Shown: positions 53,141-62,709, counted from the stretch's first letter. The stretch: 64,000 bases of DNA from Firmicutes bacterium HGW-Firmicutes-1 (GCA_002841625.1 PHAG01000008.1:186001-250000), one strand, 5' to 3'. Notes: a model not told the origin generated them from the letters alone. Numbers and translations: made by a program.

Positions 53141-54136
53141 ATGATGAAAACGATTCGATGGGGAATTATTGGCTGTGGTGATGTAACAGAGGTGAAAAGT
53201 GGGCCAGGCTTTCAAAAAGCTACGAACTCTGAGTTGATTGCTGTTATGCGACGACAAGGGAATTTAGCACAAGATTATGCCAAACGTCATGAGGTGAAAA
53301 AATGGTATGATGACGCGGATGCACTGATTCAAGATCCAGAAGTGGATATAGTCTATATTGCGACACCACCTGCCTTTCATATGGAATACGCGCTTCGTTG
53401 TGCCAAAGCTGGAAAGCCAGTATATGTTGAAAAACCTATGGCAAGAAATTTCGAGGAATGTGAAGCCATGATAGCCGCTTGTCAGCAAGCAAAGGTACCT
53501 TTGTTTGTGGCTTATTATAGAAGGGCATTGCCTAGATTTATTAAAATAAAAGAATTGATTGATCAAGGTAAGATAGGAGATATATGTTTTGTAAACATAA
53601 CCTTATACCAGAAGCCTAGGATCGACGAATTATCTGAAGCAACAAGACCCTGGAGAGTCATACCAGAGCTTGCAGGGGCAGGTAAGTTTATGGATTTAGC
53701 CTCACATACCTTGGATGTTCTGGATTATATTTTAGGACCAGTAAATGAAGCACTAGGTATGGCATCTAATCAAGGGGGGCTATATAAAGCTGAGGATATG
53801 GTTACTGCAAGTCTAAAGTTTGGTTCAAGAATTCATGGTGTTGGAACCTGGTGTTTTACAGCGTTTGCTGATTATGATATGAATGAAATCGTTGGAAGTA
53901 AGGGGAAAATAAAATTTTCAACCTTTGGTAAAGAACCTATCGAGTTAATCAACGAGGATGGAAAAACGGAGTTTTCGATTGATAATCCAATTCATATACA
54001 ACAACCCCTTATTCAAACAATTGTTGATGAGCTTAACGGTAATGGAACTTGCCCAAGCAACGGGATAAGTGGTGCTAGAACGAATAAAGTGATGGATGAT
54101 ATTCTTAGAAGTTATAGAATGGCAGAATTGAGATAA
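53141..54136 (+). CDS. Gfo/Idh/MocA-family oxidoreductase
   Basis: 331 residues. Rossmann GIIGCGDVTEVKSGPGF at the N-terminus; EKPMARN is the conserved EKP block and the ligand His sits in MDLASHTLDVLDYILG. It oxidises or reduces a sugar or cyclitol with NAD(P). It follows the LuxE/LuxC pair after 46 bases, but a shared pathway is not established. AAGGAG precedes the ATG. Confidence 0.92.
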   Translation: MMKTIRWGIIGCGDVTEVKSGPGFQKATNSELIAVMRRQGNLAQDYAKRHEVKKWYDDADALIQDPEVDIVYIATPPAFHMEYALRCAKAGKPVYVEKPMARNFEECEAMIAACQQAKVPLFVAYYRRALPRFIKIKELIDQGKIGDICFVNITLYQKPRIDELSEATRPWRVIPELAGAGKFMDLASHTLDVLDYILGPVNEALGMASNQGGLYKAEDMVTASLKFGSRIHGVGTWCFTAFADYDMNEIVGSKGKIKFSTFGKEPIELINEDGKTEFSIDNPIHIQQPLIQTIVDELNGNGTCPSNGISGARTNKVMDDILRSYRMAELR

Positions 54137-54180
54137 ATTACCTAACGCTGACCTCGTAGAATATTCCTATTATAATAAAA

Positions 54181-54260
54181 AGACCCTGTAAAACAGAAGC
54201 TGTTAAAAAAGCATTTTATACGTTTTTTTAACTATCTATTTTATAGGGTCTATTTTATTT
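54181..54260. terminator. Large hairpin between convergent genes
   Basis: AGACCCT-TAAAA (54181-54192) pairs with TTTTA-AGGGTCT (54239-54251) around a ~45-base interior that itself contains AAAAAAGC/GTTTTTTT-like arms. Both flanks are A/T-rich, so it can end both operons. Confidence 0.65.
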
Positions 54261-54284
54261 TGTACTAAGTGACAAAGGCTTAGC

Positions 54285-55523
54285 CTAGAGTATAACACTA
54301 ACAGCTTTTGTTATTGCTTCTTCATTTAAATCTTTAACTAAGCTATTGACAACTGCACCATTTTTAGTAAGAACAATTGAAGGGAATTCCTTAACATTCA
54401 AGCGATCAGCGAGACCAGTTGATTTATAAACATCCACTCGATTTACTTGAAGCTTGCCTTCAAAGCTCTCTTCAATTCTCTTAATCGTTTCTAAAAATTC
54501 TCTTGAAGGAGCGTCAACTGCATTATAAATGTAGGTTAGTCCAGGTTTTTCTTTTTGTAAAATAATATGATGGAAGCATTCGCTTTCAGCAATGTATTTT
54601 TCTGCTGCAAAACCTGCAATAGCACCATCACCCACAGCTGTAGCAATTTGCTTTAACCATTTATCTACAACATCACCACAAGCAAATACACCTTCAATGT
54701 TTGTTGCCATTTTTTCATTTGCAATAATATAACCCTGAGATGTTAAATTAATTTGATCTTTGAAAATTTCTGTATTTGGAATATACCCAATAAATTCAAA
54801 GCAATTATCACAAGTTATAGGAATTAAATCTCCAGTTTTTACATTTTTAAGTACAACTGTATGTAAGTGTTCATCACCTTCAAAGGAATCTACAACTGTA
54901 TTCCAAACAAAGGACATCTTAGGATTTTTGAGAGCAGCTTCCTTTGCAATTTCATTACAATCCATTTTACCTTCATCGTGTAAGACAGATACAATGATTT
55001 TGTCAGCAAATTTGGTTAAAAACATCCCTTCTTCAATCGCAGCATCACCACTACCAATTACTACAACTGTTTTACCAGTGTTAGCAGCAGCATCGCAAGT
55101 TGCACAAAAGGAAATACCTTTATCGAAAAGAAAGTTCTCTTCGTTTTTTGCTTTTGTAACTCTTGGACGACCTCCAGTTGCTAATATAACGGTTTTAGCG
55201 ATAAATTTATTTCTAAAGGTTTCAACGACTTTATCTTCGCCAGCTAGCTCAACACTTTTTACATCTGTAAGCTTAAATTCAACACCCATTTTTTTAGCTT
55301 GTTCTTTCATTAGGTTGGTAATATCTTCACCCTTAGGACTATTTGGAAAGCCAGGATAATTCTCTACCTCATTGGTGTAGGTAGCTAGACCACCCACCAA
55401 CGCTTTTTCTATAAGCAGTGTTTTCAGGCGAGCTCTACCAGCATATATTGATGCTGTTAACCCAGCGGCACCGCCACCAATAACAATTACATCATAATAT
55501 TCGATTGCTTTTTCACGTGCCAT
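54285..55523 (-). CDS. Thioredoxin reductase-like flavoprotein fused to a Cys-less thioredoxin fold
   Basis: 412 residues. The first ~310 are a typical TrxR: GGGAAGLTASIYAGRA (FAD), the redox pair ISFCATCDAA, GSGDAAIEEG (NAD(P)) and EGVFACGDV. The last ~95 form a thioredoxin-like domain with the cis-Pro at EFPSIVLTKNG, but the active-site CxxC is replaced by NAVDAPSREF. It is the distal gene of the sulfur-uptake operon and may pass electrons to a persulfide or to another thiol partner. Confidence 0.9.
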   Translation of the reverse strand: MAREKAIEYYDVIVIGGGAAGLTASIYAGRARLKTLLIEKALVGGLATYTNEVENYPGFPNSPKGEDITNLMKEQAKKMGVEFKLTDVKSVELAGEDKVVETFRNKFIAKTVILATGGRPRVTKAKNEENFLFDKGISFCATCDAAANTGKTVVVIGSGDAAIEEGMFLTKFADKIIVSVLHDEGKMDCNEIAKEAALKNPKMSFVWNTVVDSFEGDEHLHTVVLKNVKTGDLIPITCDNCFEFIGYIPNTEIFKDQINLTSQGYIIANEKMATNIEGVFACGDVVDKWLKQIATAVGDGAIAGFAAEKYIAESECFHHIILQKEKPGLTYIYNAVDAPSREFLETIKRIEESFEGKLQVNRVDVYKSTGLADRLNVKEFPSIVLTKNGAVVNSLVKDLNEEAITKAVSVIL

Positions 55524-55547
55524 TTTTAGTCCTCCAATAAATTCAGA

Positions 55548-56105
55548 TTACATAAAGTACTTAACAAGCAATTTCCCGCCAACAATAGCACCACCAAAAA
55601 TACCAATGGCAAAAACCCATCCGGATAGAGATAAAGAAGCGATACCGCTGTATAAAGCACCAATATTACAGCCATACGCAATTCTAGCTCCATAGCCCAT
55701 GAGTAAGCCACCTAAGATGGCAGCGATAATTTGCTTTTTCGATTTGATTTTTTTGATTTTAAATTGAGATGCCAGTAACGTTGCAAGTAAGGCCCCTAAA
55801 ATAATACCAACATTTCTGATTGAAGCAGGGTCATTGATAAATCCAGATTTCAAAGTAGCTTGCGCTGCATCGCTGCTAAAGAAATACCATTTGTCGACAC
55901 TGCCACCCAATGCTTCAAATACCCAAGCGCCCCAATTTGCAAAAGAAGCAGTGACACCCCACGCGTTACCAGTTGTGGCAAGGGTAACAATCTGAAAAAG
56001 TGAAAGGAGTATTGCACCAGTTATGTATGGCCAAGCATCCTTTAACCATCTTTTATAAAAGTCATTTTTATTAATTTTATTAATCAATTCCTTATATGCA
56101 CTCAA
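55548..56105 (-). CDS. YeeE/YedE-family sulfur transporter, C-terminal half
   Basis: 185 residues with about five TM helices. GYGARIAYGCNIGALYSGIAS is the YeeE C-terminal motif with its conserved Cys. At this size it is half of the ~330-residue TsuA/YeeE thiosulfate transporter; the other half is encoded at 56402-57127. The TTG start has AGGAGG 8 bases upstream. The operon order is N-half, TusA, C-half, TrxR. Confidence 0.88.
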   Translation of the reverse strand: MSAYKELINKINKNDFYKRWLKDAWPYITGAILLSLFQIVTLATTGNAWGVTASFANWGAWVFEALGGSVDKWYFFSSDAAQATLKSGFINDPASIRNVGIILGALLATLLASQFKIKKIKSKKQIIAAILGGLLMGYGARIAYGCNIGALYSGIASLSLSGWVFAIGIFGGAIVGGKLLVKYFM

Positions 56106-56146
56106 AGTTTGACCTCCTATTTAAGGCTTTTTAATGCAGCATACTT

Positions 56147-56374
56147 TTATTTGTTTTTTTCAATAACAACTTCCCATTCGCCATCTTCAACTTCTTCAAT
56201 TTCAACGTTATATCCTTCTTTACGTGCCCATTCAGGAACGTTTTTCATAGCACAGCTATGGTCAATTTGAACAATTAAAATATCGCCAATTTCCATTTCC
56301 TTAAGCTTGTTTTGCGCTTTAATTAATGGAACAGGACAAGCTTCTCCCATACAATCTAAAACAACTTCTTTCAT
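56147..56374 (-). CDS. TusA-family sulfurtransferase (TsuB-like)
   Basis: 75 residues: LDCMGEACPVPLIKAQNKL holds the sulfur-carrying Cys of the CPxP motif, and DHSCAMKNVPEWA is the second conserved block. Such proteins receive sulfur from thiosulfate or persulfide brought in by YeeE. It lies between the two YeeE halves. The ATG at 56374 follows GGAGGA; the ORF extends five codons upstream, into that site. Confidence 0.92.
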   Translation of the reverse strand: MKEVVLDCMGEACPVPLIKAQNKLKEMEIGDILIVQIDHSCAMKNVPEWARKEGYNVEIEEVEDGEWEVVIEKNK

Positions 56375-56401
56375 ATCTGTATCCTCCAATAATTTATATT
56401 T

Positions 56402-57127
56402 TTAGTTATTTGAATCGTTTTTTTGTTGATCTTTCAACGTACGTGCGGTTTGATACTTTTCAGCAGCTATGTATAATAACAATATAATTAATAATTGAAT
56501 GATGAGTGCACCAATCCACCCAAAAATATCAGGCAAGAATATTGGTTTTCCCTTTGAAATAATGTTATATTTCCACCATTCAAAATCATGAGCTGCCCAT
56601 AAGGAACCTATAACAAAGAAAACAAGAGAGAGCATTTGCATAGTAAACCCTTCACCAACTCGCATTAAAGTGCCAGAGGCACAGCCGCCTGCAATTACTG
56701 CGCCAATACCAAATAAGAAAGCACCCAAAAGAGTTGCGAAGCTTATTGGGGCAACAAATCCGGCGCCAGGAATAGGTAAACCCTTTGCAAAAAAACCATA
56801 CTTTATTGCAGTAAATCCAATGGTGGTAAAAGCAAAAGCAATCAATACCGCTCTTGTTACTGAGGTGCTTCCTGTTAAATAAGGATCACGTAAGGAAGCG
56901 GTAAAACAAAATCGTGATTTCTGTAAAATAAATCCAAAACAAATACCAGTGATAAAGAATAAAGCGATATTGTCTGATCGAATGCTTAAATACATAGTAA
57001 TACCAGCAATAATCACTAACAATAAAACACCAAAAGGTATTTGATTCACTTTTGGTTTTCTGGTACTTGCTCTAGAACGAGATGAAGAACTTCGCTGAAT
57101 AGATGAGACGGATTCATTTTCGCTCAT
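56402..57127 (-). CDS. YeeE/YedE-family sulfur transporter, N-terminal half
   Basis: 241 residues. A Ser/Arg-rich cytoplasmic tail (SSSRSRASTR) is followed by about five to six TM helices. SRFCFTASLRD and IAGGCASGTLMRVGEG hold the Cys of the YeeE N-terminal region. It is the promoter-proximal gene; AAGGAG 9 bases before 57127 favours this start over 57148. Confidence 0.88.
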   Translation of the reverse strand: MSENESVSSIQRSSSSRSRASTRKPKVNQIPFGVLLLVIIAGITMYLSIRSDNIALFFITGICFGFILQKSRFCFTASLRDPYLTGSTSVTRAVLIAFAFTTIGFTAIKYGFFAKGLPIPGAGFVAPISFATLLGAFLFGIGAVIAGGCASGTLMRVGEGFTMQMLSLVFFVIGSLWAAHDFEWWKYNIISKGKPIFLPDIFGWIGALIIQLLIILLLYIAAEKYQTARTLKDQQKNDSNN

Positions 57128-57284
57128 AATCAAACACTCCTTATTCATTAATAGTTAAAACTTTAACAAAATAGAATGCGTTTGCAAATAAAAATGTATA
57201 GCAAACGACTTAAAAATTCAGTACATAAGCTTGTTGCGTTATTATTTCCCACTAATATAATATCATATTATTCCTAAAGTCTAC

Positions 57285-57299
57285 ATTAAGTTTCTTAAT
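57285..57299. promoter_or_regulatory. LysR-type operator candidate
   Basis: ATTAAG-TTT-CTTAAT is a perfect 15-bp dyad containing the T-N11-A pattern, in the divergent gap between the sulfur operon and its likely LysR regulator. Confidence 0.6.
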
Positions 57300-57402
57300 G
57301 CTACATTCGTATTTCTAATAGCATAAACTTAGTTTTTGTTGAAAAAATGATTCATATCATATATAGTTAAGAAAAACTAAACTTTACTAGGAGGTGGTAT
57401 TC

Positions 57403-58302
57403 ATGCATATTGACTCTTTGAAATATTTTGTTGATGTAGTTCAAGAAAAGAGTATTTCTAAAGTTGCTCAAAAAATGCACATATCCCAATCTGCATTAAG
57501 TCAACATATTCAAAAACTTGAAGAAGATTTTGGACATAAATTATTATTAAGAAGCAATAAAGGTGTGGAAGTTACTGAAATTGGGGAAATTGTACTCAAA
57601 TATTCTAATAATATTATGAAAAATTATGAAAAAATGTTTCACGACATCAATGCGCATGAACACGACAACAATAGTATTTATATAAATGGAACGAGCGCAT
57701 TGGTTGCGTATTCCTTGCCTTGTATGATTTATAAAATGAAAAAAAAATTTCCAAATTTTGACTTTCAAATGAGTGTTAGTACAGTGCAACAGACGATTAC
57801 TGACATACAAAATGATATTTGTGATTTTGGCTTCATTGATATAAAACCTGATGAAAAGTATAATCTTTATTCCTATATCATGGGAAAAGAAAAGGTGGTT
57901 TTAATAGCTCCTCCAAAGTATAACATACCAGATAGGATTAAACTGAAAGATTTACTCAATCTAGAAATGATTAATTGTACAATGAATACCCAGACCTGTG
58001 ATTATCTCAATAAAGAGTTGGGGAAGATTCATAAATCCTTAAAGGATCTAAAAATTATATTTAATGTGGATTCCTTAAGTGCGGTAAAGTCATCAGTAAC
58101 AAATGGACATGGGGTCGCTTTTGCTCCATACGAATCCATTAAGCATGAATTATATGAAAAGACAGTTAAAATAATAGAAATAGAAGACATCAATTTAGAT
58201 TATGATATTTTTTTAGTTAGCAAAAAAATATCGGATTTATCAAAGGCTGCAAAAGAGTCCTTAGAGTATTTAATTGAAATTGGCAGAAAAAGCTTTTGTT
58301 AA
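57403..58302 (+). CDS. LysR-family transcriptional regulator
   Basis: 299 residues: an N-terminal winged helix (YFVDVVQEKSISKVAQKMHI, then SQSALSQHIQKLE) and a periplasmic-binding-type effector domain (~90-290). It is divergent from the sulfur-uptake operon and convergent with a second tusA, so it likely regulates sulfur uptake in response to a sulfur metabolite, as CysL/CysB-type regulators do. AGGAGG at 57388-57393 selects the ATG at 57403. Confidence 0.92.
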   Translation: MHIDSLKYFVDVVQEKSISKVAQKMHISQSALSQHIQKLEEDFGHKLLLRSNKGVEVTEIGEIVLKYSNNIMKNYEKMFHDINAHEHDNNSIYINGTSALVAYSLPCMIYKMKKKFPNFDFQMSVSTVQQTITDIQNDICDFGFIDIKPDEKYNLYSYIMGKEKVVLIAPPKYNIPDRIKLKDLLNLEMINCTMNTQTCDYLNKELGKIHKSLKDLKIIFNVDSLSAVKSSVTNGHGVAFAPYESIKHELYEKTVKIIEIEDINLDYDIFLVSKKISDLSKAAKESLEYLIEIGRKSFC

Positions 58303-58305
58303 TGC

Positions 58306-58521
58306 TTATCGTTTGACGGTTATTTCCCATACACCGTTGATCACTTCATCAATACTACAGGAAAATGAGAAGTTAAAGCAATGTTCTTTGATAGACTCAA
58401 CAACACAACTGTGATCGGTGACAAGGAGAATACTATCATTTTGAGGTAAACTACTAAGGGCTTTTTTGATTTTCATTAAGGGAATAGGGCAATAATCGCC
58501 TAAGCAATTGAGTTTTTGCAT
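58306..58521 (-). CDS. TusA-family sulfurtransferase (second)
   Basis: 71 residues: LNCLGDYCPIPLMKIKKAL carries the CPxP Cys and TDHSCVVESIKEH the second block. It is separated from the LysR gene by 3 bases at the convergent end and has its own AAGGAG site. It may be a second sulfur carrier for the neighbouring operon. Confidence 0.9.
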   Translation of the reverse strand: MQKLNCLGDYCPIPLMKIKKALSSLPQNDSILLVTDHSCVVESIKEHCFNFSFSCSIDEVINGVWEITVKR

Positions 58522-58656
58522 AATACACTCCTTATTAAGTCAAATCGTCAAGGATTCATTCTTCTTAATTTCTATTTTACACCATAATCATTCATTTTAA
58601 CAGTGCTCTTGGGGCGGTAACAGAATATTTTATTTTTTTTGAATAGAGGCGACCTA

Positions 58657-59796
58657 GTGAAAATTGTATTTAATAAACCTTATCAATCAAAAAATGAATC
58701 AACCTATATCCAACACGTTTTAGAACTTGGAAAAACAGGAGGAGATGGCTTTTATACTGAGCAATGTCAAAGCTGGTTAGAAGAAAACTTAAAAAGCAAA
58801 AAGGTATTAATGACAACCTCTTGTACTCATGCTTTAGAGCTGGTCTTTCAGCTTTTAGAGTTAAAGGATTTTGAAGTTATTATGCCCTCCTACACCTTTC
58901 CATCTACTGCAAATGCAGTACTTTTAAATGGGGGGAAAGTGGTTTTTACGGAAGTTAATCAAGAGCATTTATGCATAGATGTTCAACATATCGAGGAAAA
59001 AATCACTCCAAAAACGAAAGCCATATTAGTCGTTCATTATGGTGGCGTTAGTTGTGATATGGATACAATTATGGCTTTGGCCAATAAATATAATTTGGTT
59101 GTTATTGAAGATGCTGCTCAAGGATTTTTAAGTAGTTATAAAAATAAAAGCCTTGGCACTATTGGACATTTTGGATGCTTTAGTTTTCATGAAACAAAAA
59201 ACATTAATTGCGGTGAAGGTGGAGCACTCAGTATCAATATAGATAATCCAATACTAATGGAAACGGTAGAAAACATACGACGTAAGGGTACAAATAAATA
59301 TGCTTTTGATAAAGGTGAAGTGTTTTTTTATGAGTGGGTCAGTGAAGGATCTAGTTATTCACCTTCCGAGATTTTAATGGCATATTTATATGCTCAATTA
59401 AAGGAATCAGAGAACATACAAGAAAAGAGAATAAACGTTTTTAACCTCTATCAGCAGTGGTTTACAACAACTCACTATGAGAGTATTGAATCGTTTTCTA
59501 GGGGCAACCCTTTTGGAAATTTTAATGCACATATTTTTTATGTTATTTTTAAACAGGAGCAACAAGCTATTAAATTTAGGGAGCAATTAGCCCTTGAAAA
59601 TGTTGTAGCTTATACTCATTTTATACCGTTGCATTTGAGCAAGATGGGTGAGGAGCTTGGTAATCAAAGGGATGACTTTCCTTTTGAGGCAAGTGTTTAT
59701 AAAAGACTTATTAGACTTCCGATTCATAGTATGATGGACAAAGAAACCATAGAAATGATTATAATTAAAATTGATACGATCTTAAAGAGGTTATAA
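58657..59796 (+). CDS. wecE: dTDP-4-amino-4,6-dideoxygalactose transaminase (WecE/RffA-like)
   Basis: 379 residues, very like E. coli RffA: GDGFYTEQCQSWLEE, LMTTSCTHALELVF, EVIMPSYTFPSTANA, VVHYGGVSCDMDTIMALA, EDAAQGFLSSYK and the PLP-Lys in GCFSFHETKNINCGEGGA. It makes an amino-deoxy sugar nucleotide for cell-surface glycan. The GTG at 58657 with GAGG 8 bases upstream is preferred over the TTG at 58639. It heads a short operon with a glycosyltransferase and an ATP-grasp ligase. Confidence 0.92.
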   Translation: MKIVFNKPYQSKNESTYIQHVLELGKTGGDGFYTEQCQSWLEENLKSKKVLMTTSCTHALELVFQLLELKDFEVIMPSYTFPSTANAVLLNGGKVVFTEVNQEHLCIDVQHIEEKITPKTKAILVVHYGGVSCDMDTIMALANKYNLVVIEDAAQGFLSSYKNKSLGTIGHFGCFSFHETKNINCGEGGALSINIDNPILMETVENIRRKGTNKYAFDKGEVFFYEWVSEGSSYSPSEILMAYLYAQLKESENIQEKRINVFNLYQQWFTTTHYESIESFSRGNPFGNFNAHIFYVIFKQEQQAIKFREQLALENVVAYTHFIPLHLSKMGEELGNQRDDFPFEASVYKRLIRLPIHSMMDKETIEMIIIKIDTILKRL

Positions 59797-59797
59797 A

Positions 59798-60526
59798 ATG
59801 ATATCAATTATTGTACCAGTATTTAACTCCGAAAAATCAATAGTAAAGTTATGCCATCAAATTACAGAGATTATGATAAACCTTCAACAGGCCTATGAGA
59901 TTATTCTAGTGGATGATGGTAGTCAGGATTGTAGCTACTTATGGATGAAAAAGTTGTCATGCAATCATTCGAATATTATTAGTATTCAATTAGCTCGAAA
60001 CTATGGTCAACAAAATGCTCTTTTATGTGGACTTAGAAATAGTAAAGGGGATTATGTAGTAACTATTGATGATGATCTCCAATATACACCAAAAGATATT
60101 TCCAAGTTATTTGAAAAGATGAATGAGGGCTACGATGTGGTTTATGGTGTACCGAAAGAAAAAGTAAATAGTACTTTGCGAAACTTTGGTTCCAACTTTA
60201 AAGAAGTAATGTTCCGATGCTTTTTGAAAAAACCCAAAGATATTACCATTACAAGCTTTAGAATACTAAGAAAAAGCGTAGTAGAAAAAATAACCTTAGA
60301 TAAGAATAGCTTCGTTTATTTATCGGCAATGACTTTTAGGTGTACTCAAAATGTAGCGAATGTTTCAGTGAAGCATAAACCTCGATTACATGGTAAATCA
60401 AATTATTCGTACTTTAAGCTCATTCATTTGATGTTGTATACTATTATTTATTATAGCAATTGTCCATTACTTAAGCCTTTAAAAAAACATAAACCTCAGT
60501 ACATCATTAAGGAGATTATAAAGTGA
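59798..60526 (+). CDS. Family 2 glycosyltransferase (DPM1/ArnC-like)
   Basis: 242 residues: ISIIVPVFNSEKSI, EIILVDDGSQDCS, ARNYGQQNALLCGLR and VTIDDDLQYTP (the catalytic DDDLQ). Related enzymes transfer a sugar to polyprenyl phosphate and end in two TM helices; here the C-terminus is short with only one weak hydrophobic segment (LIHLMLYTIIYYSN). It begins one base after the transaminase stop and overlaps the next gene by 4 bases. Confidence 0.9.
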   Translation: MISIIVPVFNSEKSIVKLCHQITEIMINLQQAYEIILVDDGSQDCSYLWMKKLSCNHSNIISIQLARNYGQQNALLCGLRNSKGDYVVTIDDDLQYTPKDISKLFEKMNEGYDVVYGVPKEKVNSTLRNFGSNFKEVMFRCFLKKPKDITITSFRILRKSVVEKITLDKNSFVYLSAMTFRCTQNVANVSVKHKPRLHGKSNYSYFKLIHLMLYTIIYYSNCPLLKPLKKHKPQYIIKEIIK

Positions 60527-61752
60527 AGCTAATGATTCTTGGAGCAGCTTATGCTCAACTCAACGCCATAAAACGTGCCAAGTCCGATGGACTAACTGTT
60601 TTAGTAACAGACTACTTAGAAGATTCAATCGGCAAAAAACATGCAGATGAACATGAGTTAGCAAGTACCTTTGATGCTGAAGTGACCTTAGAAGTTGCAA
60701 GAAAACATCAAATTAATGGTATTATGACCACGGGTACTGATCAACCTGTTTTAACTGTAACTAAAGTTGCACATGCCCTTGAATTACCAGCATTTTTATC
60801 TATTCAGACTGCTTATGCGGTAACTAACAAAAGAGCTATGAAGCAGATTTTTACTCATAAGGGTATACCTACTGCAGATTATCGTATCATAAGGAGTAAC
60901 TTCTTAGATGAAGAATTAGCTGGCTTAAACTTTCCAGTTGTAGTCAAACCACTGGATTCCCAAGGTCAAAGAGGAATTTTCAAACTATACACAGCTGAAG
61001 CTGTAAGAAGATATTTTAACGAGGTACTTGCCCATTCAAGAGAAGAAGAAATATTGGTTGAAGCTTATTATGAAAACGATGAAATTACGATAAGTGGTTG
61101 GGTAAAAGAAGGAAAGGCAAAAATATTGACCGTTACAGATAGAGTTACCTTTCAAGAAGAAGGGAAAATTGGCATTTGTTTATCACACGAATTTCCTTCT
61201 AAGCATTTGAATAATCATCGAGAAGAAATCAAAGCATTAACAAATCAAATTGTGGAAGCTTTTAATATAAACGAAGGCCCGATTTATTTCCAAATGTTTG
61301 TTGGAAAAGAGGGCATAAAGGTAAATGAAATTGCATGTAGAATAGGTGGAGCTTACGAAGACGAAGTGATACCCCTTTTGACGGGTGTTGATATTTTGAA
61401 AATGACTATAGATTTTTCCCTTGGAAAGGTTTATGCGAATGAAAGCTATGAATTATATAACCTAGATCAAAACAAATGCTATGCATCTATTCAATTATTT
61501 TTTTTAAGAGAAGGAAAGATTACACAGATGCCCTTAGAAGAGGATTTAAAGTTAATAGAGGGTGTTTACAATATAAGGTATCATTATAAATTATTTGATG
61601 AGGTCAAAGCAATCCACAATGCAACCTCAAGGGCAGGTTACGCAATTATAATTGGAGGAAGTCAAGAACAACTTGATAATAATAAATCCATGTTTTATTA
61701 TAAAATGAAAGTACTTGATGAAAATGGCTATAATATGGTCATACATTCATAA
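60523..61752 (+). CDS. ATP-grasp domain protein (carboxylate-amine ligase)
   Basis: 409 residues. An N-terminal pre-ATP-grasp fold (LMILGAAYAQLNAIKRAKSDG) is followed by the ATP-grasp core (KRAMKQIFTHKGIPTADY, FPVVVKPLDSQGQRGI, VNEIACRIGGAYEDEVIPL). It probably joins an amino acid or other carboxylate to an amine, possibly the amino sugar made by the WecE-like enzyme. It starts with GTG after AAGGAG and overlaps the glycosyltransferase by ATGA-type coupling. Confidence 0.9.
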   Translation: MKLMILGAAYAQLNAIKRAKSDGLTVLVTDYLEDSIGKKHADEHELASTFDAEVTLEVARKHQINGIMTTGTDQPVLTVTKVAHALELPAFLSIQTAYAVTNKRAMKQIFTHKGIPTADYRIIRSNFLDEELAGLNFPVVVKPLDSQGQRGIFKLYTAEAVRRYFNEVLAHSREEEILVEAYYENDEITISGWVKEGKAKILTVTDRVTFQEEGKIGICLSHEFPSKHLNNHREEIKALTNQIVEAFNINEGPIYFQMFVGKEGIKVNEIACRIGGAYEDEVIPLLTGVDILKMTIDFSLGKVYANESYELYNLDQNKCYASIQLFFLREGKITQMPLEEDLKLIEGVYNIRYHYKLFDEVKAIHNATSRAGYAIIIGGSQEQLDNNKSMFYYKMKVLDENGYNMVIHS

Positions 61753-61770
61753 ACAAAGGAGAATGATATT

Positions 61771-62706
61771 GTGCTAAATTTAAAATTGATTGTTTGCATC
61801 AGTATGATTGTATTCGTTTTTTCTGGCTGCTCTCAAAAACAAGACGAGGATAAACTCATTATTGCAGAACAGTATGGACTAGCGTATGCACCACTTCAAA
61901 TTATGAAAGAAAAAGGTATTTTAGAAGCTTTATTACCAAACACAGAAATCGAATGGGTTACTCTATCCAATACTACGTCTATTAGAGAAGCTATGCTATC
62001 TGATGCGGTTGATGTTGGTTTTATGGGGATACCCCCCTTTATTATTGGACTAGACAATGGAATGGATTGGAAAATGATATGTGGGCTTTCTAAAAATCCA
62101 TCAGGATTAGTAACGAATGATGAGCAAATACAAACACTCGACGACTTTACAGATGCTGATAAAATTGCACTTCCCCAGCCTGGGAGTATTCAACACATTT
62201 TGCTGGCGATGGCTTGTGAGAAACAATTTGACCAAGCGGATAAGCTAGATCATTTGTTAATTGCTATGAAGCACCCAGATGCGTATCAATCTCTTGAATC
62301 AAAATCTACTATAAAAGCACATTTTGCTTCCCCTCCTTATTTGTTTGATGAGTTGAAGAATGAGAGCAATCATCTTGTTATATCAGGTGAGGAAGCCTTT
62401 GGAGGAGAGTTTACCTTTATTGTTGGTGTTTGTGGAAGAGATTTCTATGATAACAAAAAACAATATGAAGCAGTTCATAAAGGACTTCAGCAAGCCTTTG
62501 ATTTTATAGCGGAGAATGAAGCAGAAGCGATTGAATTACTTTCAAAAAGCTATTCCTTGGATCAACAGATATTAAAAGATTATTTAAGTCAAGCAGGTAT
62601 GGAGTATACCAAAGAGGTTGAAGGTGCAGAAACATTTGTGAGTTTTATGCTAAGAAATGAGTACATAAAAAACAACTATGAATTAAAAGACCTTATTTGG
62701 GAGTAA
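61771..62706 (+). CDS. ABC transporter substrate-binding lipoprotein (SsuA/NMT1-like)
   Basis: 311 residues. The lipobox is at FVFSGCSQ (Cys ~20). The body is a periplasmic-binding fold of the NitT/TauT/SsuA class: EQYGLAYAPLQIMKEKGI, VDVGFMGIPPFIIGLDNG and LPQPGSIQHILLAMA. Family members bind aliphatic sulfonates, taurine, nitrate or thiamine precursors; the ligand is not clear. GTG start with AAAGGAGA upstream. The permease follows after 3 bases. Confidence 0.88.
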   Translation: MLNLKLIVCISMIVFVFSGCSQKQDEDKLIIAEQYGLAYAPLQIMKEKGILEALLPNTEIEWVTLSNTTSIREAMLSDAVDVGFMGIPPFIIGLDNGMDWKMICGLSKNPSGLVTNDEQIQTLDDFTDADKIALPQPGSIQHILLAMACEKQFDQADKLDHLLIAMKHPDAYQSLESKSTIKAHFASPPYLFDELKNESNHLVISGEEAFGGEFTFIVGVCGRDFYDNKKQYEAVHKGLQQAFDFIAENEAEAIELLSKSYSLDQQILKDYLSQAGMEYTKEVEGAETFVSFMLRNEYIKNNYELKDLIWE

Positions 62707-62709
62707 TGG

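Noticed and set aside
54760-55359. 199-codon open frame on the plus strand within the thioredoxin reductase gene
   Set aside because: No motif or ribosome site; the minus-strand frame has all TrxR motifs.
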